Positions 7,864 to 17,607 of a stretch of 64,000 nucleotides of DNA are shown piece after piece (position 1 is the first letter of the stretch; each line of letters opens with the position of its first letter). The notes under the pieces are model-generated. The model saw only the letters and a program-made list of their open reading frames with translations, ran no database searches and was not told where the DNA came from. The translations under genes were made by a program, and so were the position numbers. The DNA comes from DASZIT01 sp036268775 (GTDB lineage: Bacteria; Actinomycetota; Acidimicrobiia; Acidimicrobiales; RAAP-2), in NCBI GenBank assembly GCA_036268775.1, contig DATATM010000012.1:124001-188000 (forward strand), read 5' to 3'.

Positions 7864-10800
7864 GTGCGCGCCCCCACCATCCAGATCCCGTCGTTCTTCA
7901 CCGGGCTCTCCCCCCGCGTCCGGGGGACCCTGCTGGTGGTGCTGGCCGCCCTCCTGGTCATCTTCGTGGTGCCGGCGCTGGCCCCCCACACCGCCCCACT
8001 CGGTCTGTTGCTCCAGGGGGCCGAACTCGGGGCGGTCAACGGCTTGCTGGCTCTCGGGCTGGTGCTGACCTACAAGTCGACCCGGATCATCAACTTCGCC
8101 TACGGGGCGATGGGCGGCCTGGCCGGGACCATCGGGGTGATGCTCGACCTCGGCGAGCACTGGAACTGGTTCATCGCCCTGGGGGCGGGTCTGGTCATCG
8201 GCGCCCTGCTGGGGGCGGGGGTCGACCTGGTGATGCGCCGGTTCTTCAACGCCCCCCGGCTCATCGCCATGGTCGCCACCATCGGCCTGGCCCAGGCCCT
8301 CGGCGGCATCCAGCTGCTGGTGCCGGGCTGGTTCCACGGGCCGCCCCTGGTCGGCGGCCTCCCCACCCCGCTCACCCGGTTCCACGTCAATATCCACCCG
8401 GTGCTGTTCAACGGGGACGACCTGTTGATCGCCTGCATGGTGCCGGTGGTCCTCCTCGGGCTCGGCTGGTTCCTGCTCCGCACCGACTACGGGGTGGCGG
8501 TCCGGTCGGTGGCCGACAACTCGGAGCGGGCCCTGCTGCTCGGCATCCCGGTCAAGCGGCTCGGCACCCTGGTCTGGATCATCGCCGGTGGCCTGGCGGC
8601 GTTGACGGTGATGGTCAACGCACCGTCCCAAGGCCTGACCCTGTCGGCGGCGGCTGGGCCCACCTTGTTGCTGCCGGCGCTGGCGGCGGCGGTCATCGCC
8701 CGGATGGAGAACCTGCCGGTGGCGTTCGGAGCGGGGGTGGGGCTCGGCATCGTCAACTCGGTGGTCGGCTTCAACGTCCGCCAGGAGTCGGTGACCGACG
8801 TGGTATTCCTGGCCGTCATCCTGTTGGCCCTGCTCCTCCAGAAGAAGAAGGCGGGTCGGGCCAACGACGCCGGCGACTCTTGGCTGGCCACCGGGGTGCT
8901 GAAGCCGATCCCCGACATCCTCAAGCGTCTCCCCGAAGTCATCGCCGGCCGGGCCCTGATCGGGGCGGCCATCGCCGCCGTCCTCATCGCCACCCCGTTG
9001 CTGGCCGGGCCGGGCACCACCCTCGAGTTCACCGTGGCCATCATCTTCGGGATCGTGGCCGTCTCCCTGGTCTGCCTGTCGGGCTGGTCGGGGAACATCA
9101 GCCTCGGTCAGTTCGCCTTCGCCGGCATCGGTGGGGTGATCGCCGGTGACCTCATCGAGAAGTCCAACGTCGACTTCTTCGTCTCCCTGTTGTGCGCGGC
9201 GGTGGGCGGGGCGGTCCTCGCCGTCCTGGTCGGATTGCCGGCGTTGCGGATCCGGGGGATGTTCCTGGCCGCCACCACCCTGGCCCTGGCGGTGGCGGTC
9301 GACTCCTTCTTCCTCAACCCCACCAACTTCGCCTCCGTCATCCCCCAGGGCTTCCTCCGCCCGGTGCTCTGGAAGCGTTTCGACCTGGCCAACGGCCGTA
9401 CCTATTACTTCTTCTGCCTGGCCATCCTGTTGGTGGTGGTGGTGTTCGTGAAGGGCCTGCGGAAGGCCCGGGCCGGGCGGGTGCTGCTGGCCAACCGGGA
9501 CAATCAGAACGCCGCCTCGGCGATGGCGGTGCCGTCGATCCGGGTCAAGCTGGTCGGCTTCATGCTGGCCGGTTCCATCGCCGGGATCGCCGGAGCGCTG
9601 TACGCCACCTCGCTGCGGGGAGTGGGCTTCCACACCTTCGACTCGTCGTTGAGCCTGGTGGTGTTCTCCATGGCCGTCATCGGCGGCCTCTCCTCGATCA
9701 GCGGCGCGCTGCTCGGGGTGGCGTTGATCGAGATCGCCAGTGACGCCTTCCCCCAGTACCAGCTGCTGTTCACCGGATTCGGATTGCTGGTGGTCCTGTT
9801 GGTGCTGCCCGGCGGGCTCGGGGTCGGGATCCAGTTCGTGCGGGACCGGGTGCTCCGGGTGGTGGCGGAACGCCGCGGCCTGCTGGTGCCCAGCCTGGTG
9901 GCCGACCGGCGGGACGACTCCGGCTCCGGTGGGGCCGGCCACGACGCCCACGCCCCCAAGGAGGACTCGCTGCTGGCCGCCGCCCTCACCGGCGATGGAC
10001 CGACAGCCGGCAACGGCCACGGGCCGACGGTCCGGTACGGGGTCGGCTTGGGTCCCGACCAGCCGGCGGAGATCCCCGATGCCTTCGGCACCGGCACGCC
10101 TTCTCGTCCGGAGGTTCCGGTCGGGGCCGGGTCAACCTCGGTGCCGGTTCCGGAATTCGCCGGGGCTCCGACCGGCCAGCAGTTCGTCGGGGAGCCGACC
10201 GGCGACCTGGAGTCCGCCCTCGGGCCGGAGTTCCAACACACCCGGCCGCTGGCCCTCCGCTGCCAGGGGGTGGAGGTGTCCTACGGGCCGGTCCAGATCC
10301 TGTTCGGCATCGACCTCGACGTCGCCGAAGGGGAGATCGTCGCCCTGCTCGGCACCAACGGGGCGGGCAAGTCCACCCTGTTGAAGGGCATCACCGGTCT
10401 GGCCAAGGTCGGTGGCGGCTCGGTGGAGTTCGCCGGCCGGAACATCACCAACAAGGCCCCCAACACCGTCGCCCATCTCGGCCTCTCGCTGATGCCCGGT
10501 GGACGGGGGATCTTCCCGACCCTGACGGTGGAGGAGAACCTGCGCCTCGGCGCCTGGCTGGTCCGCAAGAACCGGGCGATGTCGACCGCCGCCCGCAAGC
10601 GGGTGCTGGCCCTGTTCCCGATCCTCGACAGCCGCTACAACCAGCAGGCGGGCAACCTCTCCGGCGGCGAGCAGCAGATGCTGTCGCTGGCCATGGCTCT
10701 GATGGTCACCCCCAAGGTGCTGATGATCGACGAGCTTTCCCTTGGGCTGGCCCCCACCATCGTCGCCCAGTTGATGGACGTCGTCGCCATGCTCCACCGG

Positions 10801-11904
10801 GACGGCACCACCATCGTGGTGGTCGAGCAGTCGGTCAACGTCGCCCTGGAACTGGCCCAGCGGGCCGTCTTCCTGGAGAAGGGCGAGGTCCGCTTCAGCG
10901 GGCCGACCGCCGAGTTGCTGGAGCGGCCCGACATCCTCCGGTCGGTGTTCATCGCCGGGGCCAGCGCGGTGACCAACGGTCGGGGGGGCGGCGACGGGGC
11001 GGATCAGGACATGAGCCGCACCCACGAAGTCCAGGCGGCCAACCCGGCGGCAGCACTGGGAGGCGACGCCCTCACCCGGGTGGCTCCCGACGCCAACGCC
11101 TCGGTGGTGTTGGAGTGCCGCGGGGTGATCAAGCGGTTCGGGGGGATCACCGCGGTCAACGACGTCCACATCGGGTTGCGCAACGGGGAGATCCTCGGCC
11201 TCATCGGCCACAACGGGGCGGGGAAGACCACCCTGTTCGACCTGATGTCCGGCTTCCTCCCCCTCGACGGTGGCCAGATCCTCCTCGGCGGGATGAACAT
11301 CGGCACCTGGCCCGCCCACATGCGGGCGACCGCCGGCCTCGGCCGCACCTTCCAGGAAGCCCGGCTGTTCCCCTCCCTCACCGTCCAGGAGACCATCGCA
11401 GTGGCCTTCGAACGGCACCTGTTCTCCCGCGACCTCATCGCCGCCGGCCTCCGACTGCCCGCCTCCCTCGACTCCGAATATGACGTCAGCCTCAAGGTCG
11501 ACGAGTTGGTCACCCTGATGGGCCTCGGGGCGTTCGCAGAGAAGCTGGTGGGCGAGCTTTCGACCGGGACCCGGCGCATCGTGGAGCTGGCCTGCGTGCT
11601 GGCTCAGGACCCGGCCGTCCTCCTGCTCGACGAGCCCTCCGGCGGGGTGGCCCAGCGGGAGACCGAAGCCATGGGCCCGCTGCTGCAACGGGTGCAGATC
11701 CACTCCGGGTGTTCGATCCTGGTGGTCGAGCACGACATGCCGCTGCTGACCGCCATCTGTGACCGGATGATCGCCCTGGAGTTGGGCGAGGTCATCGCCG
11801 AGGGCACCCCGGCCGAGGTCCTCGACCACCCGCTGGTGGTGGAGTCCTACCTCGGCACCAAGGAGTCGGCCATCCAGCGGTCGGGGGTCGGCGCCGTCCG
11901 CTAG
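7864..11904 (+). CDS. Four-domain fused branched-chain amino acid-type ABC transporter (LivH-LivM-LivF-LivG)
   Basis: A 1346-residue polypeptide holding every non-binding-protein part of a Liv-type importer. Residues 1-330: LivH-like permease (ALGLVLTYKSTRIINFAYGA). About 340-660: LivM-like permease (CLSGWSGNISLGQFAFAGIG). About 670-790: hydrophilic Gly/Pro-rich linker. About 795-1030: LivF-like ATPase with Walker A GTNGAGKST (about 830), signature LSGGEQQ (about 932) and Walker B VLMIDE. About 1080-1330: LivG-like ATPase with Walker A GHNGAGKTT (about 1115), an unusual signature LSTGT (about 1232) and Walker B VLLLDEP. Such transporters normally use four separate chains; two-domain fusions are common in Actinobacteria. 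GTG start. No internal stop or frameshift is seen, so the fusion is real in this sequence. Confidence 0.9.
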   Translation: MRAPTIQIPSFFTGLSPRVRGTLLVVLAALLVIFVVPALAPHTAPLGLLLQGAELGAVNGLLALGLVLTYKSTRIINFAYGAMGGLAGTIGVMLDLGEHWNWFIALGAGLVIGALLGAGVDLVMRRFFNAPRLIAMVATIGLAQALGGIQLLVPGWFHGPPLVGGLPTPLTRFHVNIHPVLFNGDDLLIACMVPVVLLGLGWFLLRTDYGVAVRSVADNSERALLLGIPVKRLGTLVWIIAGGLAALTVMVNAPSQGLTLSAAAGPTLLLPALAAAVIARMENLPVAFGAGVGLGIVNSVVGFNVRQESVTDVVFLAVILLALLLQKKKAGRANDAGDSWLATGVLKPIPDILKRLPEVIAGRALIGAAIAAVLIATPLLAGPGTTLEFTVAIIFGIVAVSLVCLSGWSGNISLGQFAFAGIGGVIAGDLIEKSNVDFFVSLLCAAVGGAVLAVLVGLPALRIRGMFLAATTLALAVAVDSFFLNPTNFASVIPQGFLRPVLWKRFDLANGRTYYFFCLAILLVVVVFVKGLRKARAGRVLLANRDNQNAASAMAVPSIRVKLVGFMLAGSIAGIAGALYATSLRGVGFHTFDSSLSLVVFSMAVIGGLSSISGALLGVALIEIASDAFPQYQLLFTGFGLLVVLLVLPGGLGVGIQFVRDRVLRVVAERRGLLVPSLVADRRDDSGSGGAGHDAHAPKEDSLLAAALTGDGPTAGNGHGPTVRYGVGLGPDQPAEIPDAFGTGTPSRPEVPVGAGSTSVPVPEFAGAPTGQQFVGEPTGDLESALGPEFQHTRPLALRCQGVEVSYGPVQILFGIDLDVAEGEIVALLGTNGAGKSTLLKGITGLAKVGGGSVEFAGRNITNKAPNTVAHLGLSLMPGGRGIFPTLTVEENLRLGAWLVRKNRAMSTAARKRVLALFPILDSRYNQQAGNLSGGEQQMLSLAMALMVTPKVLMIDELSLGLAPTIVAQLMDVVAMLHRDGTTIVVVEQSVNVALELAQRAVFLEKGEVRFSGPTAELLERPDILRSVFIAGASAVTNGRGGGDGADQDMSRTHEVQAANPAAALGGDALTRVAPDANASVVLECRGVIKRFGGITAVNDVHIGLRNGEILGLIGHNGAGKTTLFDLMSGFLPLDGGQILLGGMNIGTWPAHMRATAGLGRTFQEARLFPSLTVQETIAVAFERHLFSRDLIAAGLRLPASLDSEYDVSLKVDELVTLMGLGAFAEKLVGELSTGTRRIVELACVLAQDPAVLLLDEPSGGVAQRETEAMGPLLQRVQIHSGCSILVVEHDMPLLTAICDRMIALELGEVIAEGTPAEVLDHPLVVESYLGTKESAIQRSGVGAVR

Positions 11905-11941
11905 TCCCTGGCCAGGCCCGGGCCGGCTCACCATCGGGCAT

Positions 11942-13876
11942 TCAGGCCTGTTGGGACATCACCGCGGCTTGCATCACCTGGAGATCCGAGGGGTCGATGG
12001 CCAACGGGCCACCCGCCACCGGCACCTGCCAGACGTGGGTCATGTACGGCGTCCGCGCCGCGTCGTGCACGGTGCCCGGTGCGCAGGGGGTGAAGCCCAC
12101 GATCTGGTGGGTGGTGCTCGAGGTGCAGAGGTTGGTGTGGGCGTGCCATTGCACCAGGCACCCGTAGGGCATCGGTCCGTTGGCGTCAGTGGGCAGGAGA
12201 TACATGGCCGCCACCAGCACCGGCCCGGTCGGGGTCATGGCATAGACCAACGAGTCGACATGATTCGGGTCGAGGATGTCCTGTTTGTTCATGTACGACG
12301 GGTTGATGTAGTGGACGATCGGATAGGCGGCGCTGGTGATGGGTCGATACCCGGCGGCGGTCGCCGCGCTCAGGTTCTTGTATTTGGCCACTGCCTCCGA
12401 GGTGGCCTGTACGTACTGCACCGCCCCGAGCACCTGGGCGTCGGTCGGCGCCGTCGAGCAACTGGGTGTCTGCATCTGATGCCCGGAGTCGGTCGCCGAG
12501 CCCACCGAGGTGAGCAGCGTTGTCTCGCCGGCCGGCAACGGCGGACCGGTGTATTTCCAGTTCGGGTCGGTCACCCCGAGTCCGGCCATCCCGGACATGC
12601 TCATCGAATTGGCGGTGCCGCTCGCCGAAGAACCCGACATCCCCGGCATCGCTTTCATCGCCGAGGTGGCCGGGGTGGTGGTGGTCGGGCTGGAGGAGGA
12701 CCCCGACATGGTCATCGATTTCATGGTGGAACCCGAGGCAGCCGCGGCCGGAGCCTCGGGGATGACGGCGATGGCGGCCGGCACGATGGCCAGCGCGACG
12801 ATTCCGAGGGTCGCCCAGATCTGGTGACGGGCGAAGGCCACCGTGAGGGGGACCGGAGCGGTCACCGGGTCGAGCACCCGGGGCAGGAAGACCGCCCCCA
12901 ACAGGATGAGCAGCGGGCCGGCGTTCGGATCGGTGGCCATCCCGGTGAAGATCCCGCCCATGGCCTGCCCGGTGACCCAGAACAGCGCCCCCACCCCCAT
13001 GCCGATCCCGATGAAGATGTCCGGCCGGCGGGTCACGAAGGGACCCAATCCGATCAGGAGGAACAGCGTCGCCAACCCGACCGCTGCCGGGGTGCCGGCC
13101 CCGGTGAAGGCGTGCCCGAGCGAGCGGAGGAAATGCCCGTACCAACCCGGCTGGCCGTCGGCCATGCCGGACAGGGAGTCGGACAGCCAGCCCGAGGTCC
13201 GGTTCTGGGGCAGGAACTGCAGCACCGCGAAGAACACCCAGAGAGCCGCCCACACCCACAGGCCGCCGAGTCCGCCGAGGGGGCCGTGGCCGGCGGCCGA
13301 GGAGGCAAGGCCGGTTCGACGCGGGTCCTCGGTCCGGTCCGACACCGTGCCGCCACCCACGGGGGCGTCGGCGGCGGTCGGCCAGATCAGGATCCCGATC
13401 ACCGCGTAGAGGAGGACGGCACCCGGCGCTCCCATCAGGGCGCTGGCATGGCCGGTGAAGATGGACCCGAACCCCTCGCCGAACCACCAGACACCGGCAG
13501 CCCAGGCGATGGAGGCGGCCAGGGCGACCTTGACGGTGCGCCGCCGCAGCAGGCCGATGCCGATAGCCAACTGGGAGAGACCGAAGACGGTGTTCCAGAG
13601 CGCGACGTCCCGGGAGAGGAAGTTGGCCATGTGGCTCACCGAGGAGGCGATGGCCGACGGTTGATCGGAAGCATTGGGGGCGATCACCATCGAGACGAAG
13701 TCCGAGCCGAACATGCGGGGTTGGAACTGCAACCCGGCATCGATGATCCAGAGGATCCCGAGCACGATCTGGATGGTGCGCTTGTTGATGTGCCAGCGCT
13801 CCGCCAACGTTGGCGAAGCCCCGTCGGACCGTTTGCCCGCGTCCGACCCAGCACCCGTGGAATGGGCAGCGATCAT
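11942..13876 (-). CDS. Multi-pass membrane protein with Met-rich linker and His/Cys-containing extracellular domain
   Basis: A 644-residue protein with no firmly recognised name. Residues 25-385 hold about eight hydrophobic helices in two similar halves: ILWIIDAGLQFQP with MVIAPNA in the first, and LWVFFAVLQFLPQNR later, suggesting an internal duplication of a DoxX-like four-helix unit. About 395-450 is a linker with three Met clusters (MKSMTM, MKAMPGM, MSMSGM). The last ~190 residues appear extracytoplasmic and carry many His/Cys (VHYINPSYM, QWHAHTNLC, GFTPC, MTHVWQVP). Met-rich segments often bind copper, so a metal-related role is possible but inferred. ATG at 13876 follows AGGGGGAGG. Divergent from glycerate kinase. 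Confidence 0.65.
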   Translation of the reverse strand: MIAAHSTGAGSDAGKRSDGASPTLAERWHINKRTIQIVLGILWIIDAGLQFQPRMFGSDFVSMVIAPNASDQPSAIASSVSHMANFLSRDVALWNTVFGLSQLAIGIGLLRRRTVKVALAASIAWAAGVWWFGEGFGSIFTGHASALMGAPGAVLLYAVIGILIWPTAADAPVGGGTVSDRTEDPRRTGLASSAAGHGPLGGLGGLWVWAALWVFFAVLQFLPQNRTSGWLSDSLSGMADGQPGWYGHFLRSLGHAFTGAGTPAAVGLATLFLLIGLGPFVTRRPDIFIGIGMGVGALFWVTGQAMGGIFTGMATDPNAGPLLILLGAVFLPRVLDPVTAPVPLTVAFARHQIWATLGIVALAIVPAAIAVIPEAPAAAASGSTMKSMTMSGSSSSPTTTTPATSAMKAMPGMSGSSASGTANSMSMSGMAGLGVTDPNWKYTGPPLPAGETTLLTSVGSATDSGHQMQTPSCSTAPTDAQVLGAVQYVQATSEAVAKYKNLSAATAAGYRPITSAAYPIVHYINPSYMNKQDILDPNHVDSLVYAMTPTGPVLVAAMYLLPTDANGPMPYGCLVQWHAHTNLCTSSTTHQIVGFTPCAPGTVHDAARTPYMTHVWQVPVAGGPLAIDPSDLQVMQAAVMSQQA

Positions 13877-13991
13877 GTTCCTCCCCCTCTTGTAGGCAAC
13901 ACGTCCCCGTATGACGCCAAGGCCAAGCTACTGCGGTTGCCCGACCAGATGGTCTCGGCTTCCCCCCCGGTCCGTCATTTAGGGTCATGGC

Positions 13992-15047
13992 GTGCCCGTC
14001 CTCGTCGCTGCTCCCGACAAGTTCCGGGGTACGGCTACCGCCGTCCAGGTGGCGGGTGCGATCGGCGGGGCGGGATCCCTCGCCGGTTGGTCGGTCGTCC
14101 AGTCCCCCCTCTCCGATGGAGGTGAAGGCCTCCTCGAAGCGGTGCGTCGACCCGGCGACCGCTGGGAGACCCTCGAGGTCACCGGTCCACTGGGAGAGCC
14201 GGTGTCGGCGTCGTGGTTGCTCGGTGAGGATCTGGCGGTGATCGAGATGGCCCAGGCTTCCGGGTTGCCCCTGGCCGGCGGGCCCGGCGGCAACTGGCCG
14301 CTGGCGGCGAGTACCCGGGGGACCGGCCAGCTCCTGGTCGCCGCGGCCCGGGCGCTCACGGTCACTCGCAGGCCATCCGCCGACGGTTCGCTCCCGTCCA
14401 TCATCATCGGGTTGGGTGGATCGGCGACCACCGACGGTGGGTCGGGGGCACTGGAGGTAATCGAAGAGGCGGGCGGGCTCGGCCCGGTGGACCTCATCGC
14501 CGCCTGCGATGTCAGCATCGGTTTTCTCGACGCCGCCCGGTTGTTCGGGCCACAGAAGGGAGCCACCCCGGTCCAAGTGGCGGCGTTGGCCGACCGGCTG
14601 GGTCGACTGGCCGAGGAGTACGAGCGACGCTTCGGCATCAACGTGAGAGACGTACCGGGTGCCGGCGCCGCCGGCGGCCTGGGCGGCGGCCTGGCCGCTC
14701 TCGGCGGGCGGCTGGAGGCCGGGTACCGGTTGGTGGCCGATCTGGTCGGCCTTCCGCGAGCGCTCGGCGGGGCAGACCTGGTGATCACCGGAGAAGGCGC
14801 CCTCGATGCCACCTCGTTCACCGGCAAGGTGGTCAACGGGGTGCTCGGTGACGCCTCCGCGTTGGGGATCCCGTCCCTGGTGATCGCCGGACAAACGACC
14901 GGCGAGGCGTTGGCCATCGCCCACGACTACGGGGCCGAGGTGGTGTCGTTGAGCGACCGGTTCGGCGAGGACCGGGCCACCCGGGACACGCTGGCCTGCG
15001 TGGAGGAAGTCGTCGTCCACGCCCTCCGGTCGTTCCCGGGGAGCTAG
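13992..15047 (+). CDS. Glycerate kinase (GarK/GlxK family)
   Basis: A 351-residue kinase of the glycerate kinase type 1 family, which phosphorylates D-glycerate with ATP and feeds glyoxylate/serine-derived carbon to glycolysis. Family landmarks are visible: the N-terminal VLVAAPDKFRGTATA, SPLSDGGEGLLEAV, IIIGLGGSATTDGGSGAL, AACDVSIGFLDAARLFGPQKG, GAGAAGGLGGGLAALGG and DLVITGEGALDATSF. The GTG at 13992 places the core strand directly at the N-terminus, as expected. It is divergent from the membrane protein at 13876 and convergent with the MMPL exporter. No other glycerate-pathway gene lies nearby. Confidence 0.93.
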   Translation: MPVLVAAPDKFRGTATAVQVAGAIGGAGSLAGWSVVQSPLSDGGEGLLEAVRRPGDRWETLEVTGPLGEPVSASWLLGEDLAVIEMAQASGLPLAGGPGGNWPLAASTRGTGQLLVAAARALTVTRRPSADGSLPSIIIGLGGSATTDGGSGALEVIEEAGGLGPVDLIAACDVSIGFLDAARLFGPQKGATPVQVAALADRLGRLAEEYERRFGINVRDVPGAGAAGGLGGGLAALGGRLEAGYRLVADLVGLPRALGGADLVITGEGALDATSFTGKVVNGVLGDASALGIPSLVIAGQTTGEALAIAHDYGAEVVSLSDRFGEDRATRDTLACVEEVVVHALRSFPGS

Positions 15048-15103
15048 CCGCGCTAACGACACCGCCGGCGGGTCACCGTCGCCGCCGGTTGACTACGGAT
15101 GGG

Positions 15104-17359
15104 TCAGACCGGGGCGGGATCGAGCGGTTGATCCTCATTCTGCGGCTGGCTCGACGGGTCGGTATCGACTTCGATACCCAGTTTGGGCACCACCCGGTCC
15201 AACCACGAGGGCATCCACCAATTGGCGTCGCCGATCAGCTCCATGATGGAGGGCACCAGCACCATGCGCACCAAGGTGGCGTCGATCAGGATGGCAGCCG
15301 CCAGGCCCAGGCCGAAGACCTTGAGCACGTGGAGCGGGTCGCCGATCACGAAGGATCCGAACACGCAGATCATGATGGCCGCCGCCGCGGTGATGACCCG
15401 CGCCGTCTTGGCCAGTCCGTCGGCCACCGCCGTCGCATTGTCATGGGTGAGCCGCCACTCCTCCCTCATCCTCGACAACAGGAATACCTCGTAGTCCATG
15501 GAGAGGCCGAACAGGATCGTGAACATCATCAGGGGTATCCACGGATCGATGGGGCCGGTCGCCCCGATCTTGAAGAATCCGCCCAACCATCCCCACTGGA
15601 AGACGGCCACGATCACCCCGTAGGCGGCACCCACCGACAGCAGGTTGACCACCGCCGCCTTCACCGGGATGAACACCGATCGGAAGACCGCCATCAACAG
15701 TAGGAACGACAACAGGATCACCACACCGATGACCCAGGGAAGCCGGTGGGACAGATAGGACGATGCGTCCACCGAACCCGCCGTCTCCCCGCCGACGCTG
15801 GCCTGCACCCCGGTGCCGGCGGTGGCGGCCGGAAACACCTGGTTGCGGAGGGTCTGCACCAGTGCCTGGGTCTGGGACGACTGGGGCGAGGTGGTCGGGA
15901 TGGCGATGATCATCGCCGCATTGCCCGACGGGCTGAACTGGGTCGGGGCCACGAAGGCGATCCCCGGGGTGTCCCGGAGGGCGGCGCCGATCCGGGCGAC
16001 ATCGGCGCCTTGGCCGGGCGGAACGGTGGCGACGACCACCAGCGGCCCATTGAACCCGGGCCCGAAGCCGGTGGCCAACGCATCGAAAGCCTGTCGGGTG
16101 GTGGCGTTGGGGGGATCGTTGCCGGCATCGGTAAAGGCCAGGCGCATCGAGAACAACGGCAGGGCGAGAACGATCAGGATGAGGAGGGCAGCGATGCCGG
16201 CCACCAGCGGGCGGCGTTGGATGGCCCGGCTCCATCGATACCAGAACCCTCGGGCCGAGGGTACCGCCGCACTCTGGAGGAGACCCGGGACGTGCAATTT
16301 GTCGACCGCCCGCCCTGAGAAACCCATCATGGCCGGGAGCAGGGTGATGGCCGCCGTCATCACCAGCACCACCGCGGCGATGGCGCCGATGGCCAGTCCC
16401 CGCATGAACGGAAGCTGGAGGATGAACAGGCCGAGGAGGGAAAGGATCACCGTGGTTCCGGCGAACACCACCGATCTTCCGGAGGTGGCCAGGGACATGG
16501 TGATGGCGTCTCGAGGTTCTCGGCGTTCGGCCAACCCCTGTCGGTACCGGGTCACGACGAACAAGGCGTAGTCGATGCCGACGCCCAACCCGATCATCGC
16601 CATGATCTCCGGGGCGAACGTCGGCGTGGTCACGATGTGGGACAACAGGTCGAGGACGGCAAAGCCGATGGCGATCCCGAACAGGGCGGTGATGATCGGA
16701 AGGCCCATGGCCACCACCGACCCGAAGGCCACCAACATGATGATGATGGCGGCAAAGATGCCGATCCCTTCACTCGAACCTGGTTTGCCCCCGGCCACCA
16801 GCCCGATGGCCTGGCCTCCGACCCCCACCTGGTAGCCCGAAGCCTGGAACGACTGGGCGGTGTTGATCAGATTCTTGATGGCGGTGGTCGGCAGATCCCC
16901 GGCCTGCTGGTTGAACTGGACGGCGATGTAGGCGATATGCCCATCGGGCGAGATCTGGTGAGCACCGGCGGGCGACAACGGGCTGACCACCCCGGACACA
17001 TGAGACTGCCGGCCGAGGGCGGCGACCAGCTGGGTGGTGCGGGCCTGATTGGAGGGGTCGGTGAACGGCGTGCGGGTAGTGATCACCACCTGGGCCGGGC
17101 TCCCGGCTTGCCCCGGAAAATCGGCGTTGAGGATCTGTTGGACCGTCTGCTTGCCCCCGGTCAGATTGTTGGTGAAAGAGCTACCGGCGGCTTGGGCGAG
17201 CACATTGCTGGCGACCAGAGCCACCAGCCAGATGACCAGCACCCACCAGCGGTGGTCGTGGCACCATCCGGCGATCCGGGCCAGGGCGCTCTCCTGGGCG
17301 GGTCGGGATTGGGGTCGGACCGGTACCGGCCGCTCGTCGAGCCCCGTCGTGAGCGTCAT
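15104..17359 (-). CDS. MMPL family RND-type transporter
   Basis: A 751-residue inner-membrane exporter. Twelve hydrophobic helices occur in the RND pattern (1+5, then 1+5), with two large external loops. Seen: first helix WWVLVIWLVALVASNVLAQA; loop motif PGQAGSPAQVVITT; MMPL-typical GVGIDYALFVVTRYRQ and, in the second half, GLSMDYEVFLLSRMREEW, each placing the acidic residue of the proton relay next to Tyr. In actinobacteria such proteins export lipids, siderophores or drugs; the cargo here is unknown. The frame is open upstream to 17506, but the ATG at 17359 has GGAGG at 17366-17370 and fits family starts. It stands alone, without a TetR gene beside it. Confidence 0.92.
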   Translation of the reverse strand: MTLTTGLDERPVPVRPQSRPAQESALARIAGWCHDHRWWVLVIWLVALVASNVLAQAAGSSFTNNLTGGKQTVQQILNADFPGQAGSPAQVVITTRTPFTDPSNQARTTQLVAALGRQSHVSGVVSPLSPAGAHQISPDGHIAYIAVQFNQQAGDLPTTAIKNLINTAQSFQASGYQVGVGGQAIGLVAGGKPGSSEGIGIFAAIIIMLVAFGSVVAMGLPIITALFGIAIGFAVLDLLSHIVTTPTFAPEIMAMIGLGVGIDYALFVVTRYRQGLAERREPRDAITMSLATSGRSVVFAGTTVILSLLGLFILQLPFMRGLAIGAIAAVVLVMTAAITLLPAMMGFSGRAVDKLHVPGLLQSAAVPSARGFWYRWSRAIQRRPLVAGIAALLILIVLALPLFSMRLAFTDAGNDPPNATTRQAFDALATGFGPGFNGPLVVVATVPPGQGADVARIGAALRDTPGIAFVAPTQFSPSGNAAMIIAIPTTSPQSSQTQALVQTLRNQVFPAATAGTGVQASVGGETAGSVDASSYLSHRLPWVIGVVILLSFLLLMAVFRSVFIPVKAAVVNLLSVGAAYGVIVAVFQWGWLGGFFKIGATGPIDPWIPLMMFTILFGLSMDYEVFLLSRMREEWRLTHDNATAVADGLAKTARVITAAAAIMICVFGSFVIGDPLHVLKVFGLGLAAAILIDATLVRMVLVPSIMELIGDANWWMPSWLDRVVPKLGIEVDTDPSSQPQNEDQPLDPAPV

Positions 17360-17442
17360 GTGATACCTCCACGTTGAGAAAGAACCATGCCTGGCGTCAC
17401 CGGTGGACTGTCTCACCGTCACCCGCCGGACGTCATTGTCGC

Positions 17443-17456
17443 CCATTGGGCAATGG
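17443..17456. promoter_or_regulatory. Candidate operator upstream of the MMPL exporter
   Basis: The inverted repeat CCATT-GGGC-AATGG lies about 85 bp upstream of the MMPL start, inside the 248-bp divergent gap (17360-17607) shared with the lipoprotein gene. Half-site copies (GCAATGG) recur about 8 bp further on. No adjacent regulator gene exists, so this is a weak positional call. The rest of the gap shows nothing I can identify. Confidence 0.25.
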
Positions 17457-17607
17457 AGCGGCAATGGTGTCTCGGAGGTTGGACGACACTCGCAGCCGAA
17501 AGTCATCGGCCAGGTGCCCGCAGTTCAGTCACCCTCCAGCTGACGTGAAAGTGACACAACCGGGCTCCTCTCGGGTGAACGGGTGAACGGCTGACATCGA
17601 ACCGGGG

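Noticed and set aside
6397..10020. A very long open frame (about 1200 codons) on the minus strand opposite the transporter genes
   Set aside because: Antisense to clearly conserved Liv-type domains; its text is His/Gly/Asp low complexity typical of the reverse strand of GC-rich genes.
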